Shown here: positions 59,865 through 64,000 of the stretch, piece by piece | Layout: each line of letters starts with the position of its first letter | How positions within the stretch are numbered: the stretch's first letter is position 1 | Program-made: the position numbers and the translations under genes | Notes under the pieces: generated by a model | What the model was told of the DNA's origin: nothing | Database searches by the model: none | The model's input: only the letters and a program-made list of their open reading frames with translations | IMG/VR virus record: IMGVR_UViG_3300048834_000096 | Coordinates: 1 to 64,000 of that record | Reading direction: 5' to 3' (one strand) | From: a virus | DNA: 64,000 nucleotides

Positions 59865-61136
59865 ATGATACTTAAAATTCTTAATGAACTAGCAGCAGAC
59901 AACTCACGCCTAGCCAAGGAGGCAATTCTTAAACGAGAGAAGAACAATCAATTACTAAAGGATACGTTTAAAGCTGCGTATGATCCTTTCATCAACTATT
60001 GGATCAAAAAGATTCCGCCATACAAGTGTAGAGAGGATCAGGGGCTAGATTGGGCCCTTAAATCCCTATACCCATTGGTGTCTCGAGAATATACAGGAAA
60101 CAAAGGTATTGAGTATTTTGGCGCATTACTGAGCTGCATCAATGTAGATGATGCAGAAGTAATTGAGCGTGTTATTGAACGAGACCTAAAGTGTGGTGTT
60201 GGTATCCCCACAATCAATAAGATCTGGCCTGGTCTTATTCCGACCTTTGATGTTATGCTTGCCCATAGTGATACATCTGGTATCAAGTACCCCGCATATG
60301 CACAAGTAAAAAAAGATGGAATGCGGTGTCATCTTCATTATGATGGCAAGAAAGCAACTGCCTGGTCTCGAAACGGAAAACAAATTGAATTGCTTGGTAA
60401 GTTTGATTCCTATGCTAAGGGTGTCATGCAATCAGGTCAGACGTTTGATGGTGAGATTGTTTTCTACAAAAATGGAAAACCTCTAGATAGAAAAACATCC
60501 AATGGTTTGGGAAACAAAGCCATTCGAGGAACCATTTCTGAGGTTGAAGCTGAGATGGCTCGATTCTGCGTTTGGGATAACGTAGATTTCACCAGTAAGA
60601 AACCATATAAGGATAGACTGCAAAGTCTGATGGATGTATTGGAATTTGAATCTGATCTTGATTGTAACATTGATGAAAATAAGTTTTTTATTGTAGAAAC
60701 AGTTGAAGTAAATAACGAAAAAGAGGCGACAGACTTCTACAATAAGTGCATTAGTAATGGGGAAGAGGGTGCTGTTCTTAAAAATATTAATTCAGTGTGG
60801 GTTCCTAGGCGCACTAAAGACCTTGGGAAAATCAAGGCTGAGGAAGAGGCCGACCTAGTTGTGGTTGGGTGGAAAGAAGGTAAAGGTAAATTTATTGGGC
60901 AAGTTGGTGCTCTTGATTGTGAAACTTCTGATGGTATTGTCTCCGTCAATGTATCTGGATTTACTGATGATGTTCGGTTGACACTTGGAGATTCTACAAT
61001 TGACAAGATCATTACTGTCAGGTATAATCAAAAGATACAGGATAAATTTACCGGGAAGTGGTCGTTGTTCTTACCTCGATTTGTTTGTTTCCGTGAGGAT
61101 AAGGATGTTGCCAATTCGTTTGGAGAACTTAAATGA
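59865..61136 (+). CDS. 30: ATP-dependent DNA ligase (gp30-like)
   Basis: The protein has 423 residues (T4 ligase has 487). Motif I is KKDGMR (nucleotidyl Lys about residue 149), followed by the RNGK motif (motif Ia-like), FDGEIV (motif III), EEGAVLKN (motif IV) and the K-x-K motif V region DLGKIKAEEEADLVVVG. It seals nicks in replication and recombination. It overlaps the nuclease gene by ATGA. Confidence 0.95.
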   Translation: MILKILNELAADNSRLAKEAILKREKNNQLLKDTFKAAYDPFINYWIKKIPPYKCREDQGLDWALKSLYPLVSREYTGNKGIEYFGALLSCINVDDAEVIERVIERDLKCGVGIPTINKIWPGLIPTFDVMLAHSDTSGIKYPAYAQVKKDGMRCHLHYDGKKATAWSRNGKQIELLGKFDSYAKGVMQSGQTFDGEIVFYKNGKPLDRKTSNGLGNKAIRGTISEVEAEMARFCVWDNVDFTSKKPYKDRLQSLMDVLEFESDLDCNIDENKFFIVETVEVNNEKEATDFYNKCISNGEEGAVLKNINSVWVPRRTKDLGKIKAEEEADLVVVGWKEGKGKFIGQVGALDCETSDGIVSVNVSGFTDDVRLTLGDSTIDKIITVRYNQKIQDKFTGKWSLFLPRFVCFREDKDVANSFGELK

Positions 61137-61489
61137 GTAAAAATAAACATAATGAGAGAACTATAGTTGGACAAACTGCTGAACTAGTTGCTGCCGCATA
61201 TTTTAGCGAACGAGGATGCATTATAAATTGGCCAAGGTCACTAAAAAATCCTGGATATGATTTTATTGCCGAAAAGGATGGCCATTTGGCAAAGGTTCAG
61301 GTTAAGGGGGGATCTAAATTTACTAATGGCTCGACACCATATGTTGGGTGTGGTAGGGTCAATCCAAATTTATGTGACGTTGTTTTTGTGTACCATGTTA
61401 TAACGAAACAGGGTCGTTTATATCCTTCGAGAAGGTGCCCTAAAAAGGATTCCTTTCCTAGAGTATCCTCAAGTATGTTTGATATTTAG
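61133..61489 (+). CDS. PD-(D/E)XK-type small nuclease
   Basis: The protein has 118 residues. GQTAELVAAAYFSERGCIINWPRSLKNPGYDFIAEKDGHLAKVQVKGG has the order E...(G)YD-F...(K)VQVK of PD-(D/E)XK nucleases such as the PDDEXK_5/I-Ssp6803I group. Such enzymes can be homing endonucleases or Holliday-junction/repair nucleases. It lies directly before a DNA polymerase gene that is split and intron-bearing, so a homing role is tempting but unproven. Confidence 0.65.
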   Translation: MSKNKHNERTIVGQTAELVAAAYFSERGCIINWPRSLKNPGYDFIAEKDGHLAKVQVKGGSKFTNGSTPYVGCGRVNPNLCDVVFVYHVITKQGRLYPSRRCPKKDSFPRVSSSMFDI

Positions 61490-61500
61490 TGGGGGTGGTT

Positions 61501-62955
61501 TTGAAATTTTACATAGGGGCGTGGCAGTACGGAAATAGAATTTTTTATCGCGGTATAGAGAATGGGAGAAAGGTCACACTCAAGGATTCTTTCTCTCCTT
61601 CTCTTTTCGTTCGTGCTAAGAAACATTCGGATTGGGTTTCTCTGTATGGTGATCCTTTAGCTGAGGTATCATTCACTGATATTAATGAGGCAAAAGACTA
61701 TGTTAAACAGTATGAGGGTGTAGAAGGATTTGAGCTTCATGGAATGACTCAGTTTCAATATCAGTATATTAATCAGCATTTCCCGGATGAAGTCCAATAT
61801 GACACGAAGCAGATGAACATTCAGTCTTTGGATATAGAATGTGCTTCGGAGCTAGGTTTTCCTAACATTGAAACAGCCAATGAAGAAATCCTGCTAATAG
61901 CATTGACAGACAGAACTAGCAGAAAGTCGGTTGTGTTTGGTTCTAGGTCATACACACCAACTGCAGATAGTGATATCCAATTTGAGTATAAGTTATTCAA
62001 AGATGAATATTCCATGCTAAGGGGGTTTGTTGAGTACTGGCAGGCGAATTATCCAGAAATTGTAACTGGTTGGTCTATTGATGTATTTGACTTTCCATAT
62101 CTAGTCAACCGAATCGCTCGTGTAATGGATGATGATTGGGTTAAGAAATTATCTCCATTTGGTGTTATTCAAGAGAGAAAGGTTGAGATTAGAGGCAAAG
62201 AGGTGCAGACCTATGAGATTTTGGGTGTTACTCAGTTAGACTATTTGACGTTGTATAAGAAATTCACCTATACATCTCAGGAGTCGTATTCACTAGATAA
62301 CATTTCATCAATTGAGTTGGGTGAGAAGAAGGTTGAAAACCCATATGCGACGTTCAAGGACTTCTACAGCAAAGATTGGAATCGATTCGTTGAATACAAC
62401 TGTAAGGATACGGTTCTGCCTTTAAAGTTGGATGATAAAATGCAATTGATTGATTTGGTTATCTCGATTGCATATCAGGCAAAATGTAATATTAGGGATG
62501 TGTTCGGTCCTGTCAAGACCTGGGATGTGTATATCTACAACTATCTATCTAAACAAAAGATAGCTATCCCACCACAATCAAAGAGAAGTAGTAGGGAATT
62601 CGAGGGTGCCTATGTAAAGGATCCAATTCCTGGCATGTATGGGTGGGTGGTTTCTTTCGACTTTGCTTCTCTATACCCAAATATCATTCGCCAATGGAAC
62701 ATGAGTCCAGAAACCATCACTTCAACTATAGTTGATATGAACGTAGATAAAATGGTTGATATGAATGAGTATCCTAGAGATGGTGAGGTCTCTGTTGCTG
62801 CTAATGGATCAACGTATTCTATTGGTAAAGAGGGCATTTTGCCGAAATTGATGTCTGAGATGTTAGATGGTAGAAAAGGTGCTAAAAAGGAGATGCTCAG
62901 GCTTGAAGATGAATTTCAGAAAATAGTTAGTGAAATAAACAGGAGAAATACGTAG
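61501..62955 (+). CDS. 43: DNA polymerase N-terminal part (gp43A)
   Basis: The product has 484 residues from the TTG at 61501; GTG codons at 61489 and 61495 are alternatives. The TTG start places exo motif I (SLDIEC, D111 and E113) where T4 has it. WSIDVFDFPYL (exo II), YNCKDTVLPLKL (exo III) and FDFASLYPNII (polymerase motif A) are present. The frame stops before motif B, which with motif C is in the piece at 63271. T4-like phages with such 43A/43B splits are known; the two parts assemble into one enzyme. Confidence 0.9.
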   Translation: MKFYIGAWQYGNRIFYRGIENGRKVTLKDSFSPSLFVRAKKHSDWVSLYGDPLAEVSFTDINEAKDYVKQYEGVEGFELHGMTQFQYQYINQHFPDEVQYDTKQMNIQSLDIECASELGFPNIETANEEILLIALTDRTSRKSVVFGSRSYTPTADSDIQFEYKLFKDEYSMLRGFVEYWQANYPEIVTGWSIDVFDFPYLVNRIARVMDDDWVKKLSPFGVIQERKVEIRGKEVQTYEILGVTQLDYLTLYKKFTYTSQESYSLDNISSIELGEKKVENPYATFKDFYSKDWNRFVEYNCKDTVLPLKLDDKMQLIDLVISIAYQAKCNIRDVFGPVKTWDVYIYNYLSKQKIAIPPQSKRSSREFEGAYVKDPIPGMYGWVVSFDFASLYPNIIRQWNMSPETITSTIVDMNVDKMVDMNEYPRDGEVSVAANGSTYSIGKEGILPKLMSEMLDGRKGAKKEMLRLEDEFQKIVSEINRRNT

Positions 62956-62996
62956 AACAATATAAATCATATCAGATAACTAGAGTTCAACTAAAT

Positions 62997-63332
62997 GTGC
63001 CTAATAATGGTTATTTAGTCGTTTTTGAAAATTTTATCTTTGACTCAGTTCACACATTCAACACTCTCTTGCCTGAGTTTCCGACATTAGCACAAAGAAC
63101 GTTGGATTCCAAATTTCTTCCTCATTTTAATATGTCGTCAGAAAGAAATAGTTTTTGCAAGAAATATGAAGGAATGTCATACTCTAAATTAGGAATTAGG
63201 TTGGTCAGAGTAGATGAATTTGTTGGTAATGTTGATGGTTCGATAATTATAAAGAAAGGAGGCAACGAAAATGGAAATTCACTCAATGACTTTAGATCAG
63301 CTTTTAATGAGAAAACGAGAACTAGAAGCTAG
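62997..63332 (+). CDS. ORF in the 43A-43B spacer
   Basis: The reading frame has up to 111 residues from a GTG at 62997, but is open upstream to about 62934 with no ATG. VPNNGYLVVFENFIFDSVHTFNTLLPEFP looks protein-like, but I recognise no family, and the start lacks a ribosome site. Its end overlaps 43B by 62 bases. It may be a remnant of the inserted element that split the polymerase. Confidence 0.35.
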   Translation: MPNNGYLVVFENFIFDSVHTFNTLLPEFPTLAQRTLDSKFLPHFNMSSERNSFCKKYEGMSYSKLGIRLVRVDEFVGNVDGSIIIKKGGNENGNSLNDFRSAFNEKTRTRS

Positions 63333-64000
63333 AATTTCTTCATTGAATAATAAGCAAATGGCATTAAAAATCCTTTAAATGCAGAGGCGGTAGAAAGTGA
63401 TTTCTACACGAAAACTCCGAGAATTCGGTGAAACTCCAGACCGGACAATACCGAGCCGAGCCCTATTTGGGAAGGTGTAACGACTAACCGCAAGGTGTAA
63501 ACTCAAGTGAGTTGAAGCACGGAGCATCTCTATGAGATGATGATATAGTCTGTTCTGCATAGGAATATGCAGCTATATGGGTATAAATTAACGACTTATA
63601 CTAAACACAAAAGGCCAACTCTGCGTATGGTGCGGTTTCAAATGCTGGGTTTAGGTATTACGACATTCGTATTGCTGAGGCAATTACTCTAACTGGTCAG
63701 GCATCAGATAAGTTTCTCGAAAGAGAACTAAATATATTCTTAAACAAGGCTCTAAAAACTGAAGATGTTTCTTATGCAATTTATTTGGACACAGATTCAG
63801 TATACCTAAATCTACAATCGCTAGTAGATAAGCACTGTGCAGGTAAGAACATCAAGGAAACAACAGCATTTTTGGATAAGTTTTGTGAAGATGTGCTGCA
63901 GAAGGTGGTGCAGAAATCCGTAGATAAAATGTTCTCTTATTGCAATTGTCGAACCAAGACAATGAATGCTAAGAGGGAGGCGATTGCATCCAAGGGACTA
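63271..64000 (+). CDS. 43: DNA polymerase C-terminal part (gp43B), interrupted by an intron, partial at window end
   Basis: AAAGGAGG 10 bases before an ATG starts a new frame: MEIHSMTLDQLLMRKRELEARI, then SLNNKQMALKIL at the end of exon 1 (63375). After removal of 63376-63613 the frame continues ANSAYGAVSNAGFRYYDIRIAEAITLTGQ (motif B, K-x3-L-x-NSAYG) and YLDTDSVYL (motif C, catalytic Asp pair). The last base of the window is within the frame. Function depends on intron splicing and pairing with 43A. Confidence 0.9.
63376..63613 (+). ncRNA. Group I intron in gp43B, ORF-less
   Basis: The intron has 238 nt. The exon ends in U (CCTT, 63372-63375), pairing with GAGG (63384-63387) with a G-U pair at the splice site. 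P2 is GTAGAAA-GTGA-TTTCTAC (63390-63407). P7 is GACTA (63482-63486) with TAGTC (63546-63550), preceded by the typical TGATA. P8 is AACTC/GAGTT, and a P9-type hairpin CTGCATA-GGAA-TATGCAG follows. It ends in G (63613). Splicing restores the polymerase motif B. Confidence 0.9.

Noticed and set aside
61489-62955. Intein in DNA polymerase
   Set aside because: No Cys/Ser block A or HN block G was found at the break; instead the second half has its own ribosome site and a group I intron core.
1-64000. CRISPR array
   Set aside because: I saw no regularly spaced short repeats; the only long perfect repeat I found is the 74-bp pair 35.5 kb apart.

Overview
The window is part of the genome of a T4-like contractile-tailed phage (myovirus) with AT-rich DNA. 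The evidence is a nearly complete T4-type virion gene set (gp25, 6, 8, 13-16, terminase, 18-23), together with UvsY/UvsW, gp55, gp46/47, rIIA/rIIB, gp45/44/62, RegA, DNA ligase and a family B DNA polymerase. Almost all genes are on the + strand, tightly packed with ATGA/TAATG overlaps. An Hsp20, a QueE and no T4-style tRNA cluster recall marine or freshwater T4-like phages rather than enteric T4. The host is probably Gram-negative (lipoprotein, holin, cell-wall hydrolase) but cannot be named from this sequence.

Layout: 1-2.4 kb is a tandem array of very small paralogous proteins. 2.6-16.2 kb is baseplate wedge and large structural proteins. 16.2-19.6 kb holds small tail-fibre/adhesin genes ending in a polyglycine adhesin. 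19.6-21.6 kb is a probable lysis cassette. 21.6-37.9 kb is neck, terminase, sheath, tube, portal, prohead and capsid genes. A perfect 74-bp direct repeat bounds this 35.5-kb virion block. 38-53 kb is recombination, late sigma factor, nucleotide metabolism, rII, clamp and clamp-loader genes. 53-59 kb is an accessory region with one minus-strand Ig-like gene, a tRNA and a radical SAM/SPASM enzyme. 59-64 kb is ligase, a small nuclease and the DNA polymerase.

Mobile elements have broken two essential genes. The large terminase is in two pieces joined by an atypically split intein, with a free-standing Vsr/EDxHD-like endonuclease gene between the halves. The DNA polymerase is split into 43A and 43B, and 43B carries a 238-nt ORF-less group I intron at the motif B codons. 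A GIY-YIG endonuclease sits between sheath and tube genes, and a PD-(D/E)XK-like nuclease lies directly before the polymerase.

The most intriguing candidate system is at 56.5-58.9 kb: a SPASM-type radical SAM enzyme followed by three otherwise different proteins with nearly the same N-terminus (MK[IV]R-x-GFVSNSSS[SA]SF). The three share the peptide but use different synonymous codons, so the peptide itself appears to be under selection. A modifying-enzyme/substrate relationship is my inference and is untested.

Regulation visible in the DNA: T4-type late promoters ([GC]ATAAATA) precede gp25, gp18, gp22, a lipoprotein gene and, on the minus strand, the Ig-like gene. Sigma70-like promoters precede early or accessory genes. 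Two clear intrinsic terminators are present, after gp23 and between the converging strands at 54.7 kb.
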